Positions 16,468 through 24,993 of a stretch of 64,000 bases of DNA are shown here, one piece after another. Both the position numbers and the translations under genes were made by a program. Under the pieces are notes generated by a model. It saw only the letters and a list, made by a program, of their open reading frames with translations, was not told the DNA's origin and ran no database searches. Numbering within the stretch: the first letter of the stretch is position 1; each line of letters starts with the position of its first letter. Origin of the DNA: CAIVAT01 sp037128705 (GTDB lineage Bacteria > Bacteroidota > Bacteroidia > Bacteroidales > FEN-979); the NCBI GenBank assembly GCA_037128705.1, contig JBAXVX010000020.1:1-64000 (forward strand). The letters are read 5' to 3'.

Positions 16468-18276
16468 ATGACAATCATCGAAAAAATCATAGCTGCTCAC
16501 AGCAACCAATCTGTTGTAAAGCCGGGCGACATTGTGGACGTTTTTATTGACACCCGTGCTGCACGCGATTTTGGCGGTGCCAATGTCGTAAAAAACCTTC
16601 TCGACAACGCATTGACGATCGCAGATCCGGAGAAAACCATTTTCACTTTTGACTGCAACCCCGGAGGTTCTGACCAGAAATATGCTGCAAACCAGCAATA
16701 TTGCCGGCAATACGCCCGTGAGCAGCGTATCAGGGTGTATGATGTGGATGCCGGGATCGGCACCCATCTTGCCATTGACAACGGGTTGGTATGGCCCGGA
16801 AGCACTTTTGTTTCCACCGATTCTCATGCCAACATCATGGGAGCCATTGCCTCCTTTGGACAGGGGATGGGTGATCAGGACATTGCTGCTGCATGGGCGA
16901 AGGGAGCAGTTTGGTTTAAAGTGCCCGCTTCGGTAAAGATAAACCTGACAGGAGAACGGCCAGCCAATTTATCCGCCAAAGACATCGTGTTGAACCTGTT
17001 GTCCATTTTCGGAGCCAATAAATTGCTTGGATTCTCGGTGGAAATTTATGGTACGGCGGTTGAAAAATTCACCCTGGCTGAACGGATCACCATTGCGTCG
17101 ATGGGGACCGAAATGGGCGCCATTATCATCATTTTTCCCACATCCGGAGCGCTGCTCAGCGAACTGAAAATGATTACGGGAAAAGAAATGCAACCCATGG
17201 TGGCCGATGCGGAGGCACAGTATGAAAAAACCTTCGACATCGACCTGAGCAAATTCGTGACGATGGTGGCAAAACCGGGACATCCGCATGATGACACCTC
17301 CATTGAAACCGTTCTCAACCAAAAAATCGATTCCGGATTCATCGGAAGTTGTACCAACGGGCGCATCGATGATCTGCGGGCTGCAGCATTGGTGCTGAAA
17401 GGCAGAAAAGTAGCTCCCGGTGTGGTTTTAAAGATCGTTCCTGCAACGGATGCCATCTGGACACAGGCCATGGAAGAAGGAATTATCCGGATCTTCAAGG
17501 AAGCCGGCGTTATGGTTTCAAATGCAGGCTGTGCCGGTTGTGCCGCGGGGCAGGTTGGCCAGAATGGTCCCGGCGAAGTGACCATCAGCACGGGGAACCG
17601 GAACTTTGAAGGAAAACAGGGTAAAGGATTTGTTTACCTCGCCTCACCGGCGGTGGTGGCAGCTTCGGCCGTCGCAGGATTCATCACCACACCCGATCGC
17701 ATCCCTGACAAGCCTGCCTTATTCCATGCAACCGGAAAACGTGACACGGGACACGTGACGCGTGACAAAAGCAAAATAGCAGAAAAGCAAACAGCCGTTG
17801 AGGGCAGGGTCTGGATTATTCCCAAGGATGATATTGATACCGATATGATTTTTCACAATCGTTATCTTACCATCACCGACATCAGGGAAATGGGACAATA
17901 TACCTTTGATAACCTCAAGGGATTTGAAGATTTTGCCAAAAAGGCCCAACCCGGCGATATCGTCATCACCCATAAGAACTTCGGGGCAGGAAGTTCCCGG
18001 CAGCAGGCAGTGGACTGTTTTCTCTCGCTGGGGATCAGCTGCATCCTGGCCGAATCATATGGCGCAATCTACGAGCGAAACGCCATCAATGCGGCGCTGC
18101 CCATCCTGACCTACAACCCTGAATCATTGGCCAAAGCAGAAATCGAACATGGCGATACCATCAAAGTTAATTTCGTCACCGGGGAACTGACCAATCTCAG
18201 AAATCAGAAAACAACCGGCATCGATAAATTTTATGATGCACAGCTTGCAATCTACAAGAACGGGGGATTGTTGTAA
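16468..18276 (+). CDS. Aconitase/isopropylmalate isomerase-type hydratase, large and small subunits fused
   Basis: 602 residues. Residues 1-415 are the large-subunit part, with the [4Fe-4S] ligands in FIGSCTNGRIDDLRAA and NAGCAGCAAGQVGQ. Residues 440-602 are the swivelling small-subunit part (IIPKDDIDTDMIF, FGAGSSRQQAV). Enzymes of this build interconvert citrate/isocitrate, homocitrate or isopropylmalate; the upstream isocitrate dehydrogenase argues for aconitase. The linker contains four in-frame heptamer units (17741-17768) encoding KRDTGHVTRDK, which is not part of either domain. The ATG at 16468 gives MTIIEKIIAAHS, the usual large-subunit start. Confidence 0.88.
   Translation: MTIIEKIIAAHSNQSVVKPGDIVDVFIDTRAARDFGGANVVKNLLDNALTIADPEKTIFTFDCNPGGSDQKYAANQQYCRQYAREQRIRVYDVDAGIGTHLAIDNGLVWPGSTFVSTDSHANIMGAIASFGQGMGDQDIAAAWAKGAVWFKVPASVKINLTGERPANLSAKDIVLNLLSIFGANKLLGFSVEIYGTAVEKFTLAERITIASMGTEMGAIIIIFPTSGALLSELKMITGKEMQPMVADAEAQYEKTFDIDLSKFVTMVAKPGHPHDDTSIETVLNQKIDSGFIGSCTNGRIDDLRAAALVLKGRKVAPGVVLKIVPATDAIWTQAMEEGIIRIFKEAGVMVSNAGCAGCAAGQVGQNGPGEVTISTGNRNFEGKQGKGFVYLASPAVVAASAVAGFITTPDRIPDKPALFHATGKRDTGHVTRDKSKIAEKQTAVEGRVWIIPKDDIDTDMIFHNRYLTITDIREMGQYTFDNLKGFEDFAKKAQPGDIVITHKNFGAGSSRQQAVDCFLSLGISCILAESYGAIYERNAINAALPILTYNPESLAKAEIEHGDTIKVNFVTGELTNLRNQKTTGIDKFYDAQLAIYKNGGLL
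17741..17768. repeat. Heptamer array inside the aconitase coding sequence
   Basis: Four 7-bp units (GTGACAC, GGGACAC, GTGACGC, GTGACAA) lie in frame at the junction of the large- and small-subunit halves. They are the same family as the intergenic array at 7923. Confidence 0.85.
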
Positions 18277-18320
18277 AAAGAATTCCGTATCAGACCAATG
18301 ATCGCGGAATGAAACAGTCG

Positions 18321-19187
18321 CTAGCGTTTCAGTTTCCAGCGGCGATGTGACCACAAATAGTATTCGGGTTTCGCTTTGATCACCTCTTCAAGCCTCTTCA
18401 TGAACCGGGCCGTCAGCTCGCCGGTTTTTGTTTTAACCGGTTCTGGTTCCAGCATGCTGAAATCAACCCTGTAATATCCCCGTTTCACCTTTATCACGGT
18501 TCCAAAAACAACCGGAAGGTTATATATCCGGGCATATTTTTCAGGTCCATGCAGCGCGGCTGTATCCTGATTCAGAAAATCGACCCAGTAGGCCAGCCGT
18601 GGGCTTGAAGGACTCTGGTCGGCCACCATATAAAAGATGGCCGGTTCCCCGTAATCTGCCTGGAATGTTTCTGCCGTTTGGGTGATGGAGGCAAGTTTCG
18701 ACCGGCCCTTGACCCTGGAACGCTGCACGTAGGCATCGATATATTTATTCGATAATGGCTTATAAAAACCGACCGGCTTGTGCATGAGCTGAACCCCTGA
18801 GGCCAGCCCCCCCCATTCCCAGTTTCCGTAATGACCCGCAATGCAGATGACGGATTGCCCCTTTTTATAGAGGTCGTCCAGCATCTCCACATTGGTATAT
18901 TGATAACGCTTCATAACGGACTCCTCCGTCATGGTGAATGCCTTCAGGCTTTCGATCAGCATATCTGACAGGTGGTGGTAAAAGCTTTTGGCAATCGTAG
19001 TAATTTCTTCCGTGGATTTCTCAGGAAAGGAATTTCTCAGATTTGAAAAAACCACCTGTTTGCGGTACCCAACCACATAGTAGATGAGGTAAAAAACCAT
19101 GTCGGCGAAATAAAAAAGGATACGGAAAGGGATAAACCGGAACAGGAGAATATAAAATCTGAAGATGAAATATGTCAGTTTATCCAT
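18321..19187 (-). CDS. LpxL/HtrB-type lipid A (lauroyl) acyltransferase
   Basis: 288 residues. The N-terminal hydrophobic helix (FRFYILLFRFIPFRILFYF) anchors it to the inner membrane. The catalytic HX4(D/E) motif is GHYGNWEWGG near residue 118, and later conserved parts include VADQSPSSP, HGPEKYARIYNLPVVFG and YYLWSHRRWK at the C-terminus. It adds a secondary acyl chain to Kdo-lipid A or a related lipid. It stands alone, convergent with the aconitase gene (44 bp between) and divergent from lplA. Confidence 0.92.
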   Translation of the reverse strand: MDKLTYFIFRFYILLFRFIPFRILFYFADMVFYLIYYVVGYRKQVVFSNLRNSFPEKSTEEITTIAKSFYHHLSDMLIESLKAFTMTEESVMKRYQYTNVEMLDDLYKKGQSVICIAGHYGNWEWGGLASGVQLMHKPVGFYKPLSNKYIDAYVQRSRVKGRSKLASITQTAETFQADYGEPAIFYMVADQSPSSPRLAYWVDFLNQDTAALHGPEKYARIYNLPVVFGTVIKVKRGYYRVDFSMLEPEPVKTKTGELTARFMKRLEEVIKAKPEYYLWSHRRWKLKR

Positions 19188-19258
19188 CGGATCTGATTTA
19201 GATTGAAAACACGATTTAGAAGTACAAATTTAAAATATAAATTCATTTCGAAAAACCT

Positions 19259-19266
19259 TAATTTTG
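19259..19266 (+). promoter_or_regulatory. -7 promoter box of lplA
   Basis: TAATTTTG matches TAnnTTTG and lies 18 bp before the lplA ATG. No clear -33 TTG is seen at the expected distance. Confidence 0.4.
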
Positions 19267-19284
19267 CTGTAAATTCTGTAAATA

Positions 19285-20268
19285 ATGTTGATTATAAAAC
19301 GGCACAACACCGATCCCTATTTCAACCTGGCAACGGAAGAATTTGTGCTGAAAAATTTCGAGGATGATTCATTCATGCTCTGGCGCAACGCTCCTTCGAT
19401 CATTGTAGGGAAACACCAGAATACGCTGGCCGAGATCAACGTGGAGTATGTAAAACAGAACAACATCCCTGTTGTCAGGCGATTGAGCGGCGGCGGGGCT
19501 GTTTTTCATGACCTGGGAAATCTTAATTTCACCTTCATCCGAAAGGGGCAGACCGAGACGCTCGTTGATTTCCGCAGATACACGGAACCGATCCTGGAGG
19601 TGCTGCAAAAGATGGGAATCGATGCAAAATTCGAAGGCCGGAATGACCTGACCATCGGGGGAAAGAAATTTTCGGGGAATGCGGAACACATCTGGAAAAA
19701 CAGGATCCTGCATCATGGCACCCTCCTTTTTTCCTCACACATGCCCGACCTGTCGCAGGCGCTCAATGCAGATCCGCTTAAGTTCCAGGACAAGTCGGTA
19801 AAATCGGTTCGCAGCCGCGTGACAAATATCAGCGATCATCTCAGGGAACCCATGGATGTGATGCAATTCGCCGCCATGATCGAGGCGCATATAACAGAGA
19901 AGTATCCTGACACCCGGCTGATCGAACTTTCACCGGAGGATCATGATCGGATCCATGATCTGACCAGGGAAAAATACAGTACCTGGGAGTGGAATTTCGG
20001 CTATTCGCCCAATTACAATTTCAGAAAGATCATGCGTACCGCCAAAAGCGGGACCATCGAATTCGACCTCGATGTTCACAACGGCACCATTAGGCATATC
20101 AGGATCTTCGGGGATTATTTCAGCCGGTTTGATACCGAGGAAATTGAGACAGCACTCACCGGAATTGCCCACCAGGAACCGGCGATCAGGATTGCACTCC
20201 AGCCCTTCAGGGTGGATGATTATTTTGCCGCCCTCACACTCGACGAGCTTATGGCAGGGATGTTTTAA
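19285..20268 (+). CDS. lplA: Lipoate-protein ligase A
   Basis: 327 residues. It activates free lipoate with ATP and attaches it to lysines of 2-oxoacid dehydrogenase E2 or glycine cleavage H proteins. Conserved motifs: VVRRLSGGGAVFHDLGNLNFTF (lipoyl-AMP binding), LTIGGKKFSGNAEHIWKN with the catalytic Lys, and HHGTLLFSSHM. A C-terminal accessory domain follows (WNFGYSPNYNF onward). Its 3' end overlaps the convergent nhaA gene by 20 bp, so the two transcripts are antisense there. Confidence 0.95.
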   Translation: MLIIKRHNTDPYFNLATEEFVLKNFEDDSFMLWRNAPSIIVGKHQNTLAEINVEYVKQNNIPVVRRLSGGGAVFHDLGNLNFTFIRKGQTETLVDFRRYTEPILEVLQKMGIDAKFEGRNDLTIGGKKFSGNAEHIWKNRILHHGTLLFSSHMPDLSQALNADPLKFQDKSVKSVRSRVTNISDHLREPMDVMQFAAMIEAHITEKYPDTRLIELSPEDHDRIHDLTREKYSTWEWNFGYSPNYNFRKIMRTAKSGTIEFDLDVHNGTIRHIRIFGDYFSRFDTEEIETALTGIAHQEPAIRIALQPFRVDDYFAALTLDELMAGMF

Positions 20269-21412
20269 GCGTCGCCTTTAACCATAAGAATCCAATGATC
20301 CCCGCAATGCCGGAGGCAATCAAAACGCTGATTTTTGAACTGTCAATCACCGCCGACTGATCAAATGCCAGCAGGGTGATAAATATGGACATGGTAAACC
20401 CGATCCCTCCAAGAAATCCTGCACCGACGATGTGCTTCCATTGAATATCGGGGGGGAGTGCGCACAACCCCAGTGACGCACCTAAAAATGAAAACAGGAA
20501 AATTCCGAGTGGCTTGCCGATGATCAGACCCAGGAAGATCCCCAGGCTGTTTGATGTCCCTAACCCGGCTGCCCATCCGCCGCCCAGCAGGATCCCTGTG
20601 TTTGCCAGGGCGAACAAAGGCAGGATGAAAAAAGCGACCGGTTTGTGCAGGAAGTGCTCCATTTTAAAGGAGGGGGATTTTTCGCCTCCGTCGCCAAATG
20701 GGATGGCGAACGCCAGCAGTACACCCGAAATCGTCGCATGGATGCCGGAATGCAGCATAAAATACCACATCACCACGCCTCCGACCAGGTAGGGAATCAG
20801 GTTATGCACCCTGAGGCGGTTCAGGATAAGAAGTCCCGCGAATATGGCAAGGGCAATAAATAAATTTGCAAAGGAGAGTGCCTGGGTATAGAATATGGCG
20901 ATGACCAGGATGGCTCCCAGGTCGTCCATCACCGCCAGGGCGGTTAGAAATATTTTCAGGGATACCGGAACCCTGCTTCCCAGCAGCGATAAAACACCAA
21001 TGGCAAATGCAATATCCGTCGCCATGGGGATTCCGGCCCCCGTATGGAACATTGTTCCGGCATTCAGCAGTAAAAAGAGGCCGGCCGGGATGATCATCCC
21101 TCCCATTGCAGCAAAAAAAGGCAGAGAAGCGCTTTTCAGGTCAGACAATTCCCCTTTATAAATTTCACGCTCCAGTTCCAGCCCTATCAGCAGAAAAAAA
21201 ATAGTCATCAACCCATCATTGATCCAGTGCCCCAGGTTATGTCCACCGAATTCAGTGTTCCAGAAATCCAGATAGGGTTTATGAATGGGTGAATTGGCAA
21301 GGATCAGCGAGAGCACCGTACAGAAAATCAAAATCAACCCTCCCGCCTTTTCACTTTCAAAAAAATCAGTGAACATCCGGGATAACCTCAAACTGGGGAC
21401 CTGTTGCTTCAT
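20249..21412 (-). CDS. nhaA: Na+/H+ antiporter NhaA
   Basis: 387 residues and about twelve membrane segments. It carries the paired aspartates of the ion site in ALAVMDDLGAILVIAI and the conserved TDIAFAIGVLSLLGSRVP. It exchanges cytoplasmic Na+ for protons. The ATG overlaps the stop of the DUF190 gene (ATGA), so it is translated as the third gene of a crcB-DUF190-nhaA operon. Na+/H+ antiporters of this kind are among the genes linked to fluoride response in other bacteria, which fits its partners. Confidence 0.95.
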   Translation of the reverse strand: MKQQVPSLRLSRMFTDFFESEKAGGLILIFCTVLSLILANSPIHKPYLDFWNTEFGGHNLGHWINDGLMTIFFLLIGLELEREIYKGELSDLKSASLPFFAAMGGMIIPAGLFLLLNAGTMFHTGAGIPMATDIAFAIGVLSLLGSRVPVSLKIFLTALAVMDDLGAILVIAIFYTQALSFANLFIALAIFAGLLILNRLRVHNLIPYLVGGVVMWYFMLHSGIHATISGVLLAFAIPFGDGGEKSPSFKMEHFLHKPVAFFILPLFALANTGILLGGGWAAGLGTSNSLGIFLGLIIGKPLGIFLFSFLGASLGLCALPPDIQWKHIVGAGFLGGIGFTMSIFITLLAFDQSAVIDSSKISVLIASGIAGIIGFLWLKATLKTSLP

Positions 21413-21756
21413 ATTCCTGCTTTATATCTGATCACTTCCGCTTTTTCAAGGGTAATGAGGCCGCCTGACTTTGATTGTTCAAATAATTGTTCGACGATGG
21501 TGGTGAATTCACGGATCTTCTCTTCCGTGTCGACAATCTCAATGATTAAAGGCAGATCGGAGGATATGTCAAATAATTTCGTTGTATGAATTTTTGAATT
21601 CGGACCAAATCCCATAACCCCCCTGGTGACGGTTGCCCCTGACAAACCCCGTTTCTTGGCTTCAAAAACGATGACTTCGTACAAAGGCTGCTGCCCGATC
21701 CGGTCTGATCCTCCGATAAAGATGCGCAGGAGTTTGGCATTTGGGTTATTTTCCAT
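21409..21756 (-). CDS. DUF190 protein
   Basis: 115 residues with the PII-like fold expected of DUF190: LLRIFIGGSDRIGQQPLYEVIVFEAKKRG, then GATVTRGVMGFG, and LPLIIEIVDTEEKI. Members usually sit beside crcB, as here (one base between stop and start), and may regulate the fluoride channel; this is known from context rather than biochemistry. Its stop overlaps the nhaA start by 4 bp. Confidence 0.92.
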   Translation of the reverse strand: MENNPNAKLLRIFIGGSDRIGQQPLYEVIVFEAKKRGLSGATVTRGVMGFGPNSKIHTTKLFDISSDLPLIIEIVDTEEKIREFTTIVEQLFEQSKSGGLITLEKAEVIRYKAGI

Positions 21757-21757
21757 A

Positions 21758-22129
21758 TCAGAAGATTTTTGTGATCATAATTCCGATGAATGTAGCTAAA
21801 AGCCCGAGAATAACGCTTCCGGCAACATAGGCTGATGCATAACCAAACTGTCCGTCGCGCAGCATTCCAACGGTTTCATTGGAGAATGCCGAGAAGGTCG
21901 TGAAACCGCCCAGGATCCCGGTTGCCAGGAACAACCGCCATTCCTGCGTCAGATTTCCCCGGTCGGCCAGACCGAACACGATTCCGATCAGAAAACACCC
22001 TGCTACATTCACGCTGAGGGTCCCAAAGGGGAAGGATGTAAACACCCTGTTCTGTATGAAAACCGTGATCAGGTAGCGGGAAATTCCACCCAGGAAACTG
22101 CCCAGCCCAATTGTAAAAATCATTTTCAT
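21758..22129 (-). CDS. crcB: Fluoride channel CrcB/Fluc
   Basis: 123 residues with four membrane segments. The family motifs are GGISRYLI, FPFGTLSVNVAGCFLIG (conserved Asn of the pore) and GILGGFTTFSAFSNE (the TTFS Na+ site and phenylalanines of the F- path). It forms a dual-topology dimer that lets fluoride leave the cell. It heads a three-gene operon with DUF190 and nhaA. A TACCTTTG -7 box lies upstream; no convincing fluoride riboswitch was found in the leader. Confidence 0.95.
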   Translation of the reverse strand: MKMIFTIGLGSFLGGISRYLITVFIQNRVFTSFPFGTLSVNVAGCFLIGIVFGLADRGNLTQEWRLFLATGILGGFTTFSAFSNETVGMLRDGQFGYASAYVAGSVILGLLATFIGIMITKIF

Positions 22130-22214
22130 CAGCCAGCTAACAGTTTGGGCGTATTCAGGCTGAACATTTTATAAATCACCATGCGTTAAGGATGTTTCGT
22201 GAAACCAACAGGAA

Positions 22215-22222
22215 CAAAGGTA
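22215..22222 (-). promoter_or_regulatory. -7 promoter box of the crcB operon
   Basis: On the minus strand 22222-22215 reads TACCTTTG. This puts the start of transcription near 22208 and gives a leader of about 80 nt before crcB. Confidence 0.45.
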
Positions 22223-22234
22223 AAAGATTTGGAA

Positions 22235-24631
22235 TTAATCCTTATCGAATATCAGCTTCCTGTATTTATTATAAAGGAATGACATGATGAGCAGTAAAAT
22301 TCCGAGCGAGAGGAATACGATGGTTTTGGAAATGGTATCGAGTGCTGTTAAATCATAAAAAAACAGTTTGATCAGCGTCGCTCCAAAAAGCACAATGGCT
22401 CCGATTCTCAGATGTTTTTTCTTCTTCCATATCCCGATTACGACCAGGAACAATGCATAAATGCCAAACAAAATGCTCAGTCCCAGTTTATAGGATTGCT
22501 CTGACCGGAAAAGATCCATCCAGTTGATGAATTCATTGGATAAAACAGTCAGCAGTGTTGCATGAAGGAGAAAATCAAATTCCATTTTCAGATCGACTGA
22601 GAGAAATTTCTGCCGGATATAGGTGTACACCGAGTACAACATTCCTCCTGCAAAAACAAATGATATATACCTGATCGCAACGTTCATATTCCCCCTGTAA
22701 TAATACCCGGACAAGGACTGACTGATGTAGCTTTCGCGAAGTTCGCCGATGGCAATCAATCCAACTGACAGAAATAATCCCAGGGCAACCACATTCATCC
22801 ACAGATTTATGATTCCCAGTACCTTGCTATTTATTTTCCGGATATTCACAAAGGATAGCACAGACAAAAACAGGAGTGAATAATTGAGTATTGAAAGGGT
22901 GGTATATCTTAAAAGATCCTCATTCCACAAATGCTGAGGGAAGGTCAAATCCTGGTCGATGGTTCTCATGGAATCAACATATGACTGGTTCCAAAAAGTA
23001 GAAATTTCCATGATGAAAGCGAAATAAACTGCAACCACCAAAATGGCCGGGATGGTAAAATTCATTATTCCTGAGATCCTTTTATGAATGCTTAAGAAGG
23101 AAATATATTTTTTCTGGTTATTGACCAGGCAGATAAAGCTAAATGAAGCGACAAAGAGGGCCGAAGTCAGAAAGTTGACATTAAACAGCGGGATAATCCT
23201 GGTTTCCGGGTGAGCGGGATCATATCCATTATAGACGGTAAGCCAGTCATGCAAAAGGCTGGATAATGCCAGGAACATGAGCGGGTATGACAACAATTCA
23301 TACACCTTGTCATTTTTTGTCCTGCCGATCCAGAACAGCAGGGCCACCTCGGCAGCCCAAAACAGCGTAACCCATTTCCCGTCAAACTCAACAGGGATGG
23401 CGATGGTTATAAAAACAACGGCCATTCCAACCAGGAAAGACAACAATTTCCGGTCGGTTGCTTTTCGTCCATAAACCACTAAACCAACCAATCCATGAAC
23501 CACTGCATTCCCCAGGGTAAACAATCCAAGAAATTTTTCTCCGGTTTGATTCCCCCGCAGAATGTCATAACCAAATCCGTAGAACACAGCGGAGTTCGCC
23601 AGCAGCAGTAAGATATCCTCTATCTCAAATTTCTCCTTTTTCAATATTTTGTACGCAAGAAAGATCAGGTAGAATTGTGCAAAGAAAATGGATATAAAGG
23701 TCAGGGACAATCCAAAGTGATCCTCCATTTTATAGTTCGGGATGAACCATGTGAGAAAGATAAGCCAGGTAACGATAAAGGATGAATATAAGAGCGGTTT
23801 CCAGTACTTCACGAATGAAATTACAAGGATCCCGGCATTGATGATGGTTATGTAGCTGAAAAGGAACAGGAGGCTTCCCGATTTATCGCCCAGGAGAAAG
23901 GGGACGGCATAGGCCCCGACCAGGCCGATGTGAGCGATTATTTGCCTGTTATAGGTAATCGCTGATCCAACTCCAAAAACAGTAAAAAACACCATCAGCC
24001 CAAAGGTGATCCCCTGCGGAATTAATCCATAGAAATCGAAGGCGGCAAAGGTGATAAAATAGACAATGGCTATGGCTCCGCTCAGGAGAACGGCGCTGAA
24101 ATTTTCAAATTGTTTCTTCAGCCATACAGCAAAACCAAGCAATCCCAACCCCACAAGGTAACCGAGGATAATTCTTGTCCAGGGGCTGATCAGATCATGG
24201 TCAATCGCATACTTCGCTCCGATACCAACCCCAATGATGGTGATGATGATACCCACTTTATTGATGAGATTTTCACCTATGAATTTTTCAAAATCCCGTT
24301 TAATTTTCGGCTCTTTTTTGGGGGAGGGGTCAGCAGGGAGCTGTTTTGGGGTTTGATCGGCGGCTGGTACATTTTCAACAATCACCGGATCAGCATGAAG
24401 AGCGGGCTGATCTTCCTGAAATCGGGCAACCGGGACTTCTGGTTGACGGGCATGAAATTCGGGGAAGGGTTGCGACTGGTTTTCGACATCCTCAGTTTTG
24501 GTTCCAGATGATCTCAGCAAGATAATCTCGCTTTGTAAATCATTCAATTCTCTTTGAAAGGCGGCTTGTTTTTTCAGAAGAAACTCGAGTTTTTCCTGAA
24601 GCTGTGCAACCTGATCAGCATTTTTATCCAT
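22235..24631 (-). CDS. DUF2339 large polytopic membrane protein
   Basis: 798 residues. An N-terminal coiled coil (QVAQLQEKLEFLLKKQAAFQRELNDLQSEI, about residues 7-38) is followed by a low-complexity linker. FEKFIGENLINKVGIIITIIGVGIGAKYAID begins a long run of some twenty hydrophobic helices; this opening is characteristic of DUF2339. Its function is unknown. It could be a cell-envelope transporter or polymer-handling protein, but nothing here decides this. It follows cbpM by 65 bp on the same strand and precedes crcB by 105 bp, with a separate promoter box between. Confidence 0.85.
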   Translation of the reverse strand: MDKNADQVAQLQEKLEFLLKKQAAFQRELNDLQSEIILLRSSGTKTEDVENQSQPFPEFHARQPEVPVARFQEDQPALHADPVIVENVPAADQTPKQLPADPSPKKEPKIKRDFEKFIGENLINKVGIIITIIGVGIGAKYAIDHDLISPWTRIILGYLVGLGLLGFAVWLKKQFENFSAVLLSGAIAIVYFITFAAFDFYGLIPQGITFGLMVFFTVFGVGSAITYNRQIIAHIGLVGAYAVPFLLGDKSGSLLFLFSYITIINAGILVISFVKYWKPLLYSSFIVTWLIFLTWFIPNYKMEDHFGLSLTFISIFFAQFYLIFLAYKILKKEKFEIEDILLLLANSAVFYGFGYDILRGNQTGEKFLGLFTLGNAVVHGLVGLVVYGRKATDRKLLSFLVGMAVVFITIAIPVEFDGKWVTLFWAAEVALLFWIGRTKNDKVYELLSYPLMFLALSSLLHDWLTVYNGYDPAHPETRIIPLFNVNFLTSALFVASFSFICLVNNQKKYISFLSIHKRISGIMNFTIPAILVVAVYFAFIMEISTFWNQSYVDSMRTIDQDLTFPQHLWNEDLLRYTTLSILNYSLLFLSVLSFVNIRKINSKVLGIINLWMNVVALGLFLSVGLIAIGELRESYISQSLSGYYYRGNMNVAIRYISFVFAGGMLYSVYTYIRQKFLSVDLKMEFDFLLHATLLTVLSNEFINWMDLFRSEQSYKLGLSILFGIYALFLVVIGIWKKKKHLRIGAIVLFGATLIKLFFYDLTALDTISKTIVFLSLGILLLIMSFLYNKYRKLIFDKD

Positions 24632-24696
24632 AATTCAAAATATTCAAATTGAATTCAAATATACAACTTGTGAAAAGCTTTGTCAAACGGGCATGT

Positions 24697-24993
24697 TTAC
24701 TCTGCTTCGTATAACCTGAGCCTGTTTTTCAGAAGTCTCAACTCATCCTGCAACTGGTCAACTCGCCGGAGCATGTGTGAGATAGCGTCAATGCCTTCAA
24801 CATTTATATCCAGGTCATAGTGCAGGCGAATCATCCGTTCCAGCTCGTTGACCTGCTCCAGATAGATATACCTGGTTTCCTCAATTTCAGTTATATGAAC
24901 CAGGCCAAATTCGTGAAGGGAGTCAATAAATGAGAACTCGATATTATAATGTCCGCAGAACTGATCAACGGTAATTAAATTTTCAGTTTCCAT
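24697..24993 (-). CDS. CbpM-type modulator of the CbpA co-chaperone
   Basis: 98 residues with the MerR-like fold of CbpM: LITVDQFCGHYNIEFSFIDSLHEFGLVHI, RYIYLEQVNELERMIRLHYDLDINVEGIDAI, then a C-terminal leucine-rich coiled coil (RRVDQLQDELRLLKNRL). CbpM binds the J-domain of CbpA and blocks its work with DnaK. The start codon overlaps the end of cbpA by 11 bp, which keeps the two proteins in step. Confidence 0.88.
   Translation of the reverse strand: METENLITVDQFCGHYNIEFSFIDSLHEFGLVHITEIEETRYIYLEQVNELERMIRLHYDLDINVEGIDAISHMLRRVDQLQDELRLLKNRLRLYEAE

Noticed and set aside
14576..18276. Leucine biosynthesis leuB-leuC-leuD genes
   Set aside because: The enzyme families also serve leucine synthesis, but no leuA is present and the HD gene and fusion form fit an isocitrate/aconitase set better; this stays an inference.
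22130..22215. Fluoride riboswitch before crcB
   Set aside because: GGTGAT and GCTGATGA fragments occur, but the GGNGATGG stem, the matching CGCC and the CCTAC pairing segment are missing, and GCTGATGA overlaps the crcB start codon. A covariance-model search would decide.
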